Positions 1 to 10,199 of a stretch of 64,000 nt of DNA are shown here, one piece after another. Position 1 is the stretch's first letter; each line of letters opens with the position of its first letter. The stretch spans positions 1,240,001-1,304,000 of the forward strand of contig JAGYXB010001749.1 of the NCBI GenBank assembly GCA_022495005.1, read 5' to 3'. The stretch is from Rhyacophila brunnea. Lineage: Eukaryota > Arthropoda > Insecta > Trichoptera > Rhyacophilidae. The notes under the pieces are model-generated. The model did no database searches. It was not told the DNA's origin and worked only from the letters and a program-made list of their open reading frames with translations. The position numbers and the translations under genes are program-made.

Positions 1-800
1 TAGCTTTACTCTGCAAACAATTTCATCAAATATACATCCATCTATAGACTATTGTTGTGCCAGATAGATGTAGTTTTTCACCTGTTCGAGCTGAATGCCA
101 TTGATGAGGATCTCTTTTGGCCCGAAAAGCAGTTGAACATGACTTTCTTCTTTGATACATTTATTTTCAAGCCTACTTTGTTGCTTACTCCAGTGAGTTC
201 CTACACTCTGCTTTGGAGGTCTTCTGTCTTGCAAACTACTATTTATTGTCATCGGCAAAGCGCAGATGACTCACGTATTCTCCATTTATGGGGACCCGTG
301 TCATTCCAGTCAAGTTGCCTAAATAAGTCTTCAAGTGTAGCTGTAAATAGTTTAGGTGAGATTGTATCACCTTATCGGACTCCTTTGCTGATAGGAAATG
401 CGCGATGGTTTATGGAGGTGTTGTTGCGCTACTGTATATATTATTGAAAATATTTATATAGCGCCCGGGATTCCTTGATTTCCGAGTATTGCAAATTTCT
501 TTATGGAATCGAACGCTTTCACATAGTCTTTATAACCCATGGAGAGCAGCAGCTTGTATTCCTGTTACCGCTCTGATTTCTCTGATGACTTGGATATGGT
601 CCATAGTGCTGTATTCTTCTCTAAAGCCCGTTCTCCTGGCTGGTTCTCGTCTAGTACATATTGCAGACGGTTTGAAAGAATTTTATCTTAGTGGATTATT
701 GGATTTGCATCCTTCTGCTTCTAAGGTAGGTATGGCATTTGCATCTTTATGCTATGCATATCTTGGACTAGGACTTCCATCTCTCTTCCTCTAATAAATA
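1..800 (-). pseudogene. RTE-type non-LTR reverse transcriptase fragment, broken
   Basis: Read on the minus strand this stretch gives, in order from high to low coordinates, the blocks expected of an endonuclease-reverse transcriptase polyprotein. A region like MDHIQ lies near 600. Motif A reads YVKAFDSIKKFAILG near 490-535, motif B reads GVRQGDTISPKLF near 330-375, and motif C reads LRFADD near 250-270. A downstream block ending LEQVKNYIYLAQ sits near 50-100. The last block, with the GDTISPKLF wording, is typical of RTE-like elements in insects. Several stop codons and frame changes separate the blocks, so no protein can be made. The C-terminal end runs off the window start. The N-terminal endonuclease is not recognisable. 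The clade assignment is by motif wording only. Confidence 0.75.
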
Positions 801-904
801 AAACTTTTAGCATGACGATTCTTAAAAAAACTCATTTTCCCCAAAAATGGAGTTGCATCCGTCTGCCTCTGAGGTACAGATATTCATATCGAATATTTAA
901 AAAA

Positions 905-1460
905 AAAAAATGTATTAGGCTGTCATAAGACCCTGCAGGTAGATAGTTTATAAAAAATTGCAATGCTTTCACCTATTTATAAAATAATATTGATATTCCA
1001 TATTTAAAAAAAAATGTATTAGGCTTTCATAAAATAGAGCTCATAGATAAGGTAGATTGTTTGTGAATGAAATATAAAATTATCATAATGTAATCTACTT
1101 TTCAAATATTCACTACATTCTTATCGATGCACTGGAAAATGTATTAGGCACTCATAAACTTTTGTAGGTATATTGCTTTATCAAGTAAAGATAATTGTTT
1201 TGATTATTTTTTAATATTATCTATATGGTAATGGCAATTTCTTTTAGAATTTTCGCATTCTTACTTAGTTTAAATAATGAATAATGATATTTTCATATTA
1301 GGCGAATGTATAAAATCCCTGTAGAGTGTAGGTAGTAGATGGTTTATGAAATATAAAAGTAGGTATCATGATACTATTTACTTTTAGAATATTCTCCACA
1401 TTCTTATAAAGGCGCTGGAAAATGTCTAGGCACTCATACAACCTATGCGGTACTGTTCGG
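905..1460. repeat. Degenerate tandem repeat, about five units of 105-155 bp
   Basis: The phrase TGTATTAGGC(A/T)NTCATAA recurs near 911, 1015, 1141, 1296 and 1423. Each is preceded by a version of CTTTTNGAATATTCNCNACATTCTTAT and followed by a GTAGGTAGATNGTTTATGA-like tail. Spacing varies from 104 to 155 bp and the units are well diverged, so this is an old tandem array. No coding potential is visible. Confidence 0.6.
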
Positions 1461-1484
1461 TTATGAGGAATACAGCGGAAAACA

Positions 1485-1570
1485 TATTTTGAAAATACCC
1501 GATATACTGGATTATTTGTTAGTTTGGGTTAGTTTAGGTTAGGTTAGGTTGGGTTAGGTTAGGTTAGTGT
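1485..1570 (+). repeat. Dispersed repeat end with TTAGG-like pentamers
   Basis: A run of GGTTA/TTAGG-type pentamers with some TTGGG variants lies at about 1519-1567. It is preceded by TTTTGAAAATACCCGATATACTGGATTATTTGTTAG. The same lead-in plus pentamers occurs at 44503-44555 on this strand and inverted at 50030-50120. The pentamers are therefore part of a dispersed repeat here, not proof of a telomere. Confidence 0.6.
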
Positions 1571-2386
1571 TACCTCCTGAAGGTAGGTGGGCGTCTACCC
1601 ATAGAAAATTATTTAGTAATAAGCAGACATATAAACCTGACCTCTAACTATACGGCTTAATAAAAACGCCTAATCGACTTGTATAACCATATGTAAATAT
1701 CTTCATTTTTCACAGGTTAAGTCCTCCGTCCGGTATGTAAACATGCTGGACAGAGCAGTACGTACTACGAAGAAGGTAATTCGGTGTGAATGTGAGAAGA
1801 ATGATAATTGCCTTGTTCTGTATAAACCCTGTCCTAGTATTAGGAATAACATGTTAGGTATAAGTTTAAATAAAGTATAAATATATCTATGTTCTGGTAT
1901 GTAAGAAGAAGAATGATTGAAATCATAAAGAAGATGAACGCAGTAGCAAAAGGATTATTATAATATTATACTGTAATTGTAATTGTATGTAATTGTGAAT
2001 AATTAAATATAAAATGTATAGCACAATAATCGAATATAGTTAAAGCCAGTAATTTTGTTAATATTAAATAAATAAATATCTAAACTTATGCGGTAATATT
2101 TGCTACCTACGCAGCAACGTAAGCCGCGGGTAAAACGAAATGGTATATGTGTGTGCCGCTATTAACTTTGTATGTGTGAGTGCGCGCCGTGTTATTCACC
2201 CAAAGTACCAGGGCCACAGACGCAACGGATAGAGAGCCGTATAACGTCGTTAATACTTAACTTTTTAAAGATTTTATTCGATTATTGTGCTTGTAGTAAT
2301 TAGATCTATCGTCTGTAATATAAATCATAAGGAAATTCGCATGTTTAGTAAAATCTTGATAAATCGGCCGGGTGCTTCGCAGCTAT
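1571..2386. other. AT-rich stretch without recognisable gene
   Basis: No supportable reading frame or family motif was seen. The right part (about 2100-2386) is richer in CpG and ends in CACGCCGAATG (2387-2397), the same string found at the 5' end of both Jockey elements. Confidence 0.5.
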
Positions 2387-2397
2387 CACGCCGAATG

Positions 2398-3096
2398 CTT
2401 ACTTACTTAGGGTATGTGCTTATATATTTGGGCAAACTAGACGGTTTTTAGCGCCTATCTCCTTTATATGAAGTGCCTATCGGGAGTGAAGCATGATTGA
2501 GAGTGAGAGAACCCGGTTTCGGCGGCTTCGCGACCGACCAAGACCAGGTTTGGGATCCGGGTGAAGGAATCTCTAGTAAGTATATTTAAAAAGTGTTTCT
2601 CATGAACAAACAACAAGGACCACCGCCGTCACAGGCCTCCATCATCTCCCCACCTCACATCTCACTTCTGTCCGGTTCTGCGGAGTCCAGCGTTAAGTCC
2701 GTGGGGTCTAGCGTTGGTCCAATTCGAATCCAGAGCCGGGGTCATCCAGAGCCGGGGTCATCTTCTTCCGAACCAGACGAGTGCTCCCAGGAAGACTGAA
2801 AGAAGGCCAAAAAAGCAAAGAATCGGCATCCATAATCGCATCTTTATCGTGTGTTACTTCGGGTCTTAGCCCGTTTGCTCATCAAAATTTGAGCCGCAGA
2901 GGGGGGGAAAACTCCGGAGGTGAGCAAGCCCACCTCCGGCCAAAAACCCCTCCGCTGTGGTTTTAATCTGTAGGGAAAGAATGGTTATTTGGTCATCTGG
3001 TCATCTTGGGTGATCGCTTGGCAGCGTAGCAAGGGTAGCAAGGGGTCTGTAATGATAAGAAAAGATACAAGAAAGAAAGTAAAGTTAAACAGTGTG
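2398..3096 (-). other. 3' UTR of Jockey copy 1 with hairpin and short direct repeat
   Basis: GC-richer non-coding sequence after the ORF2 stop. It contains a hairpin with a perfect 9-bp stem (CCGGAGGTG at 2914-2922, CACCTCCGG at 2931-2939). It also holds two adjacent copies of CCAGAGCCGGGGTCAT near 2730-2762. Short plus-strand reading frames here look like chance openings. Copy 2 has a similarly placed hairpin of different sequence. Confidence 0.55.
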
Positions 3097-5877
3097 TTAG
3101 TTAGGGGAGGGGGGCATCAGTAGGAGTACCCTCCTTGGCCGATCGAATTGATAGTGAGCGTGTATGTCATATTGTAGTAAGCCTTTGATTGTCGTGTTGG
3201 GATGGTTGTTGATGGAGCTGTAGAATTGCTTCGTGAGCTTGAGGATGTGGGTTTGGAGGGTTTCCAAGTTAAGATCGCTGTGGAGTATGGTGTTCCTGAC
3301 GAACCAGGGAGCATTTGTGATTGCTCTGAGAGTTTTGTTCTGTACGATTTGTAGTCTGTTGATATACTTTAGGCCTGCAAATGCCCAGACGGGGCACGCG
3401 TAGGTCATAATGGGGCGAACGATAGCTGTGTATAATAGCAGTTTGCTGCGATGGGCAAGCTTGCTCCTATGTCCTATCATGGGTTTGAGCTTAGCTAATA
3501 CTATGTCGGCTTGGCGTCTCTTATCGCTAATGTGTTTCGAAAAATTGAGTGCGGTGTCTAACGTAAGACCAAGATATTTGACCGTATTGGTCCAAGGGAT
3601 TTTAGTTTTGTGCATTACCAGGTGTGGAAATTTGCGCTTACGTTTAGGAGGTGGTTTCCTAAAGTTGCGCCTGAAGCAAATGGCGTTACTCTTGTCTGCG
3701 TGTATTTTTATGCGCCACTTGTCGCACCAGGCGGAAACCCGGTCGGCCGACCTTTGGACTAATTCTGTAGCTCTGTCTTGATTCATCGATCGGGAGAGGA
3801 TCGCTGTATCGTCTGCATATTGTGCTACTATGCACGAAGCTAATGGGGTATCTACTGGGATAGGAATGTCTATTGTATAAAGGTTATACAGAGACGGAGC
3901 GAGTACGGAGCCTTGTGGGACTCCGGCGCTTGCGGGTCTGATTGAGGATTTTTCTCCGAACAGTTTGACTGCGAAGTGTCTGTCGGTGATGAACGAGTGT
4001 AGGATTTTAATGATTGGTTGTCCGATTTCGGCCTCAGAGAGTTTAACTATGAGTCCTTCGATCCAAACTTTATCGAAGGCTTTAGCAATGTCTAAGAACA
4101 AGCCAACTGTAGATTTATGGTGATTGAAACCGTCTGTTATGTATTCTGTTACACGCAGCAGTTGGTGGTTCGTGGCGTGACCGGCTCTGAACCCGTGCTG
4201 TACGTCTGGTATGAGTTTCTTCTCATGGATAATGATTTGAAGTCTGGCATTTATAAGTCTTTCTAAGAGTTTGCTCATCGTAGGGAGGAGACTGATCGGC
4301 CGGTGATTTTCGGGGAGAGTGTGATCCTTGCCCGGTTTTGGCAGGAGGATGACGTCTGCAAGTTTCTAGACATCTGGAAAGTATTGCAGATCTAGACAGG
4401 CATTGAAGATCCCTGTTAAGGCAAGGATGCCTTTCTCTGGTAAATTCTTGAGGGAGAGGTTGCTCACTCCGTCATTGCCTGGCGCTGAACGATTTTTAAG
4501 TCGTGAGATTAAGTATTCAACTTCCTGAGTGGAAGTTGGAGTAATCGGAGATGGTGGAGGATCTATTCTATCATGTATTATAGCGCTGGCCCTATCTTCA
4601 ATTGATGTTAGGTGTCGTCTGGTGGACCTTTTTGAAGTGTCTATCTCGTTGGGTCTAAATTGATTTTGGAGGCTGTCCGCAAATACCTCGAGTTTCTCCT
4701 CAGTCGTGAAAACCGTTTTATTGTGGGCTTTTAGTGGATTAATAGGACTTTTCTTTATCCTCAAGACTTTAGAGAGTTTCCAGAAGGGGTCACTGCCTTT
4801 GAGTAACTCTGTGAGTTTGGAGTTCCAGGTCTCACTAGCGTGTGTTGCGTTTAGTTTACGAACCTCCTTCCTCAGTTTCTTAAACTTGTGGAGGGAGGGC
4901 TGGTTCCTCAGGATTTGGGAGATTTTTCTAGCGCGGTTTCTCGCCGTGATTTTAGTTCTAGTGGATTTTGGCATGTCCAGTCTGTGTATATCAGTCTGAC
5001 TGATCAAAGTGGAAGCAGACTTGACCGCCTCGTTTATAGAAGCTGTCAGGTCCCTTATTGCGGAGTCTATCTTAGGTGTTGAAGTGAGATCTAATGGAAT
5101 CGTGTGGTGTTCCTCCAGATGAATGGCAAAGTCTTCCCAGGATACTTTATATCTTTGGGAGTCTGGTGACTTAACTAATGGGTCTAATGCATCCCCGAGG
5201 AACATTAGGACCGGTTTATGATCGGAGTTGAGTTCATCTACCGTACGAATGATGGGGATGTAGTTGGTATTACGGATGATGGCAAAATCGAGAATACTAG
5301 ACATGCCTCTGTTTGGGAAGTTAGTGGGCGTCAGAGGTGCGACTATCACTGATTGACTAGCTTGAATGAAATCGTGTAGTAATACTCCACGAGCTGTTGA
5401 CTTACGGTTGTTCCAAGCGGAGTGCTTGGCGTTGAAGTCTCCGGCTATGACTGTGGGAATATTATTTGTGTCCAATAAATTATCGTAATCTGACCTGGTG
5501 GGTTTCTGTTTCGGTGGACAGTAGATAGCTGTGAATTTAACTAAGCCGTAATTCTTAGTGGTTACTAATATCGAGGTAGATTCTATAGCCGGACGTGTGA
5601 CGCGCGCGGTTGGCTGGAAGTGTGTTGAACAGTGCTCGATATGTGATTTTACGATGATGGCTGTTCCGCCACCTTTAGTAAGTCTGTCGGTTCTGTGGAT
5701 AGTATAGTTCGGTATGTTAAGACGGTGCGAGGGTTTGAGCCATGTTTCATTGACAAGAAGTATGTCAATGTCGTGCTCACGCAGGAAGTGTCGGACTTCG
5801 TGTTTGTCGTTGAGGAGTGAACCTCGAGTATTCCAGAACGCGGTTTGAAGTGATGTCGGTTTTATTTTACCGGCCAT
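3097..5877 (-). pseudogene. Jockey copy 1 ORF2: endonuclease and reverse transcriptase with one in-frame stop
   Basis: The frame starts at ATG 5877 and runs 927 codons to 3097. An in-frame TAG at about 4366-4368 stands where the family has Trp (FPDV then the stop, then KLADV), so this is a single nonsense change with no frame loss. The N-terminal third is an apurinic endonuclease-like domain that would nick the target (AFWNTRGSL, LLVNETWL, GDFNAKHSAW, SDHKPV). The central part is reverse transcriptase: RPISLLP, AFDKVW (motif A), AGVPQGSVLAPSLYN (motif B) and AQYADDTAIL (motif C, near 3806-3830). The C-terminal part holds the HRSKLLLYTAIVRPIMTYA region. The start overlaps the ORF1 end by 16 nt, as in copy 2. 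With the stop, only the endonuclease portion (503 aa) would be made. Confidence 0.9.
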
Positions 5878-7064
5878 AGAGGGTTGGGCAGATTGGCTGA
5901 AGAGAAGAGTGGACTTCCTCCGACAGTTGCTTCATCCTTTAGGACAGCATCAATATGTGCTGTACCTGCGGATGATCCTGTGGGAGGGTGATAAAATTGG
6001 AGGTGGAAGAGGAGGCATATGCCACGGGGGCCTTGGTGGCGGTTGGGTGATCCTGGGATCGGGGGGCGCTGTTCCTCTGTGAGGCCGCCCGCATGGCCCA
6101 AACGTTCGGGCGTTGTACCGGCAGGCTCATTAGAGGCATCGGGGACTGGCGTCTGGTGAGACCTTGGTTGCCAGGTTTGCTGGGGCATCCTTTGAAATTA
6201 GCGGGGTGTGGCCCTTTGCAATTTGCGCAAGTGGCTGGTCCCATTTCGCGTGTGTGTGCGCAGGAGGAGGAGATGTGATCCTCACCGCACTTTACGCATC
6301 TCGGGGGAGCGTGGCAGTTGTTGCCCGAGTGATTAAAACCCTGGCAATTGTGGCACTGCCCGGCTGAGGATTTTCTTTAAAGTGGTTCCGCCTGTATGCG
6401 GAGATACCAGATCTTGGTCAGGCTGTATACCTCTTTGCCCCGTTCTGTTTTCTCTACATCCAACAGGACTAGGGGCATGGGGGTCCTGTTTTGCCCTTTC
6501 CGTATCCTCTGAACCTTGAGGACGGGATAGCCTTGGACTTCTGTGAGTTCTTTGAGGATTTCTTCTTCGGGGAAGGAAGAGTCGATGACTTGGAGGACAA
6601 TTTTATAAGTCTGGCAACTGGCGCTAGAGAATCCTGTCGGTGAGGCTGGAATGGGGGTTTGCAGTTGAGGATGTTAAGGATGTTGAGGAGGGGCGATGGC
6701 TAAGCTTTTGGGAGCCTTAGGCCGGCTTTTTGTAGAGCTCAAGGATTTGCTCCTATTCAGGTTGTGGTCCCTTCTTTTACGCTCCTTTTTACCGAGTGAC
6801 ATTGGGGTGGAGTGATTGAGCGGGGAGGGTGAGTCGTCCTCCAAGATTGTGTCCAGCCTTTTGGGTGTCTGGCGCGTCTTGTCATTGAGGACCGTCTCCT
6901 GGAGGATGGAGGATGAGGAAGTGGAAGAGTAAGTTCGGCTGTCCTCCTCATCTTCGGAGTCTGAGCTTTGGATGTCATCTGTGGTGATAGTTTTTTGGGA
7001 GTCAGGGACTTGAGGGGGGGGTGGCTGTTCTGGGAGGAGCTTCTTGTCTGTCGTCTTGTTGTTG
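5862..7064 (-). pseudogene. Jockey copy 1 ORF1 (gag-like), decayed
   Basis: Minus-strand remnants match copy 2 ORF1 in order. They begin with an acidic serine-rich stretch (SSDSEDEEDSR near 6950) and a basic stretch (KKERKRRDHN near 6780). A PRE_C2HC-like segment (MPLVLLDVEKTERGKE near 6480) follows, then three zinc knuckles near 6190-6360 (CHNCQGFNHSGNNC, CVKCGEDHISSSC, CANCKGPHPANFKGC). An in-frame TAA near 6376 precedes the knuckles, and a frame change separates them from the frame that ends at 5862. No start codon equivalent to copy 2 is present. The left flank of the palindromic insertion lies upstream. The intact protein of this family binds element RNA; this copy cannot encode it. Confidence 0.75.
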
Positions 7065-7153
7065 GAGAAGTACCTGCAATTTACTAGGTAAATAAGCTAT
7101 TAAAAATTAATTGAAAAATTTTAAAAATCAAGGTGAGAAATGAAAAATGTAGA

Positions 7154-8553
7154 TTAAGGGGGGACATGCTCGTCGAAGGTCAAAATTGAGTTTTTATTGT
7201 ATTTTCTAACCATGATCCTGGACACTCCTTAAACGTTGTAGATAATCTATTTATATAATTTTGAAGCCTTATTATCCTTTATAGTTATTTTAAACATTTG
7301 ATGACTGCATAAAGTATTTTTGTTACATAACATAGTATTCTTTTTAAACCTCTCGCTCTAATGTTTTAGAATATAGTCATATTTCGGTACATAACTGTGC
7401 AGTGGTGTTAAGATTTTTTACGTTTATTAATTTTTAAACGCATTTATAAAACAATTAGTATAATTTATTACGAGATAATTTTTGTAAAATATTCACGATA
7501 AAAAATTATATTGATAATCTCTGTGATCCCAAATTTGACAAGAATTAGGCATTTTATTATTCAAAAATCGGCAAGATTAACACATTTGAAGATGATTCTA
7601 AAGATATTTATTATAAGCTATGTCTTTGAACATTCAAGTGTGATAAACATCTTATGAATAATGATTGCTTTATAATAATTATTGACCTAAGAATAAGGTA
7701 GTGTTTTTTTGAAATACGCCATTTCTTTTGTCATTCCCTAGTGGTTAAACTACAACATACGGCCGTAGCCATAGAATGACAAACTATAATTAAAGTAGGG
7801 AGTAAAATTATGTTAACGCGCGTGTTTGAACATGTACCTAACCGAATTTTTTTTTATTTTTTTTTAAACGGTACATGTTCAAACACGCGCGTCAATATCA
7901 TTTTACTCCCTACTTTAATTATAGTTTGTCAATTTATGACTACGGCCGTATGTTGTAGCTTAACCACTGGGGAATGACAAAAGAAATGGCGTATTTCAAA
8001 AAACACTACCTTATTCTTAGGTCAATAATTATTATAAAGCAATCTTTATTCATAAGATGTTTATCACACTTGAATGATCAAAGACATAGCTTATAATAAA
8101 TATCTTTAGAATCATCTTCAAATATGTTAATCTTGCCGATTTTTTGAATAATAAAATGCCTAATTCTTGTCAAATTTGGGATCACAGAGATTATCAATAT
8201 AATTTTTTATCGTGAATATTTTACAAAAATTATCTCGTAATAAATTATACTAATAATTTCATAAATGCGTTTAAAAATTAATAAACGTAAAAAATCTTAA
8301 CACCACTGCACGGTTATGTACCGAAATATGACTATATTCTAAAACATTAGAGCGAGAGGTTTAAAAGAATACTATTTTATGTAACAAAAATACTTTATGC
8401 AGTCATCAAATGTTTGAAATAACTATAAAGGATAATAAGGCTTCAAAATTATATAAATAGATTATCTACAACGCTTAAGGAGTGTCCAGGATCATGGTTT
8501 GAAAATACAATAAAAAGTCAATTTTGACCTTCGACGAGCATGTCCCCCCTTAA
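7154..8553. mobile_element. Full-length palindromic (foldback) element, TTAA-bounded, copy 1
   Basis: The two halves (7154-7837 and 7871-8553) are near-perfect reverse complements of about 684 bp, separated by a T-rich spacer of about 33 bp. The ends read TTAAGGGGGGACATGCTCGT and its complement. TTAA is thus present at both boundaries, either as a target duplication (piggyBac-like) or as part of the repeat. No protein-coding frame is visible. A second, shortened copy lies at 37547-38442. The transcript would fold into one very long hairpin. This is a non-autonomous element; its mobilising transposase is unknown. Confidence 0.85.
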
Positions 8554-9621
8554 GGATGAAAAGTTATTGGTGTTGATATACTATTCAAAAAATTCGAGGG
8601 TTAATTCATTAGTTAATTAAATCAAATTAAAATCGATTATTTATTTTATTGTTATTGAAATGCTAAGGCACGGGTGTTTATATATTATACGAAGCTGAAT
8701 TAGGTATTAAGCGTGAGTTCAAGATTTGAGAAATTAAATTAAAAATATTAAAGTGTAAAAATTGAGAAGTTATAAAAATAAAATTCCAGAGTAGGATAAA
8801 CTATTACGTTATTAATATATTGAGGCAAAGGTATTGATATATTATTCGAGATTTGAATAGGTATTCAATAAGAGTTAGGATGAATTCAAAATTGGAAGAT
8901 TAAATTGAGAAATTGAGAGTAAAATTAAAATCAAAGTGAGAGGTGGAGAAAGTTTTAAATCAAACTAAGTTATAGTTAAAAAGTAAAATAATAAAAGTAA
9001 TAAAAGTTAAAGAAAGCTCAGCTGTAGCCTTGGCTCCTTAGGCGCGGTGATCCGGTGGTCTCCTCGAAGCACGTTTCACTGGCTGGACCGAGCTGAACGG
9101 AGCTGATGCCGAGCTGTGCGATCCGGGACAACGACAACACTGATGAGATGAAATAGTATCCTCGGACCGCACACGACAAAACACTGAACCGCCCGGTACT
9201 GGCAGCGGTCGCACTTTTTGGTTGCACACGAAACACGGCACTTTGGAGCACTCGAAAGCAATGGCTCACGGCTTAGCACTTCACGGGGAGGTGGGTAAAG
9301 CAGGTAGGTATGAGCGAGTGAGAGTGATGGGCTGGGCAGGGTGGCGAGAGAAGGCGCAATTCAAGTCTGGTACGAAAGACGGGTCGACTCTCCACTATGA
9401 AAGCCCGGCGAAGATCCTAGTTTGGTCAGCTGTCGGCGACTATCTTCAAAAAGACTGTTCGGCGGCAGGTAGATGGCGGCTAGAAATCTTCGGGCTGGCG
9501 ATGATAGCGGTGAGTCGATGATATCTGGAGTCCGATGCGAAATCAGTATTGAATATTCTTTGCAGAATTAATACAATATTGCAGGCTGAGATCGGAGCGG
9601 AGTGTCTGATCACGCCGAATG
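8554..9621 (-). promoter_or_regulatory. 5' UTR of Jockey copy 1
   Basis: AT-rich on its 3' side (8554-9000) and GC-rich on its 5' side (9018-9530). It is homologous to 14507-15341 of copy 2 over the GC-rich part. Minus-strand sequence starts CATTCGGCGT, reminiscent of the CATT-type starts of Jockey-clade elements, which carry an internal initiator promoter. Small reading frames on both strands overlap each other and look fortuitous. Confidence 0.6.
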
Positions 9622-10199
9622 TTTGTTTTTGTTTGTTTAGTATATTGCCTTTTTACTTTTAATTGGAGTCCCGGGGCTATGCCCCCTATCTCCTTCATCT
9701 ATGTATGATGGCGTTGAGAGGCTTTGGCAAGGTGCTTGTCCTTGTAATTGCATACAAGTGCACGCACCGATTTTGTACTCACATACAAACATTTCTTCTT
9801 TGTTGAGATAGTCAACAAAAAAGAAAGGGTACAAACATAAAATACAAGGTGTAGGATGATGATATGACCCAGCTTCAGGTCAAACCATTGGTCTAGTGGA
9901 ATCCGGTGAAGATCTCTGCATTGACATTGATAGTCCGATTGTCCAACCCCGCCGAGCAGTATTTAGTCTTTTATACTTGAGTCCCTGTGTTGAGTCATGA
10001 TAAATGTGTGTGTATTTAAATTTTTTAATACTAGGGAGGAAGGTTCCCTCCGCCTGCACTTATGTCAGGCGGCGGGGTGCCCTTCATCTTTTATTATCCT
10101 CGGGGGGAGGTCAGGTATCAATGTCTTTTCTTGTTGCACTGAAAAATAACAGATTAGTCGCTTGGGTAAGAAGGAGTCTGTGGTGAGGATGTGAAGGAA
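9622..10199 (-). other. 3' UTR and A-rich tail of Jockey copy 2
   Basis: Non-coding sequence after the ORF2 stop. A hairpin with a perfect 7-bp stem (CCGCCTG at 10050-10056, CAGGCGG at 10066-10072) lies about 130 bp past the stop. The phrase CTATCTCCTT(C/T)AT near 9688 also occurs near 2455 in the 3' UTR of copy 1, which supports a common 3' region. The end is A-rich on the minus strand. Confidence 0.6.

Larger units (their letters stand above)
2398..9621 (-). mobile_element. Jockey-clade non-LTR retrotransposon, copy 1
   Basis: Minus-strand element. The 5' end is at 9621 (minus strand begins CATTCGGCGTGATCAG), then a 5' UTR, a decayed ORF1 (about 7064-5862), ORF2 (5877-3097), a 3' UTR and a TAAG-type simple tail near 2398-2410. 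It is the same family as copy 2 at 9622-15341. The 5' UTRs share a long block (9418-9468 and 15108-15158, both near TAGTTTGGTC) and both end in CGCCGAATG. A 1.4 kb palindromic element (7154-8553) is inserted between ORF1 and the 5' UTR, so the element itself is about 5.8 kb. Its exact 3' limit is uncertain because its last bases were placed by the CGCCGAATG junction. Confidence 0.8.

Noticed and set aside
1485..1570. True telomeric TTAGG tract
   Set aside because: Short, irregular and embedded in a repeat that also occurs at 44.5 and 50 kb.
3410..3781. Plus-strand frame of 123 codons inside Jockey ORF2
   Set aside because: Antisense shadow of the reverse transcriptase frame; no domain of its own.
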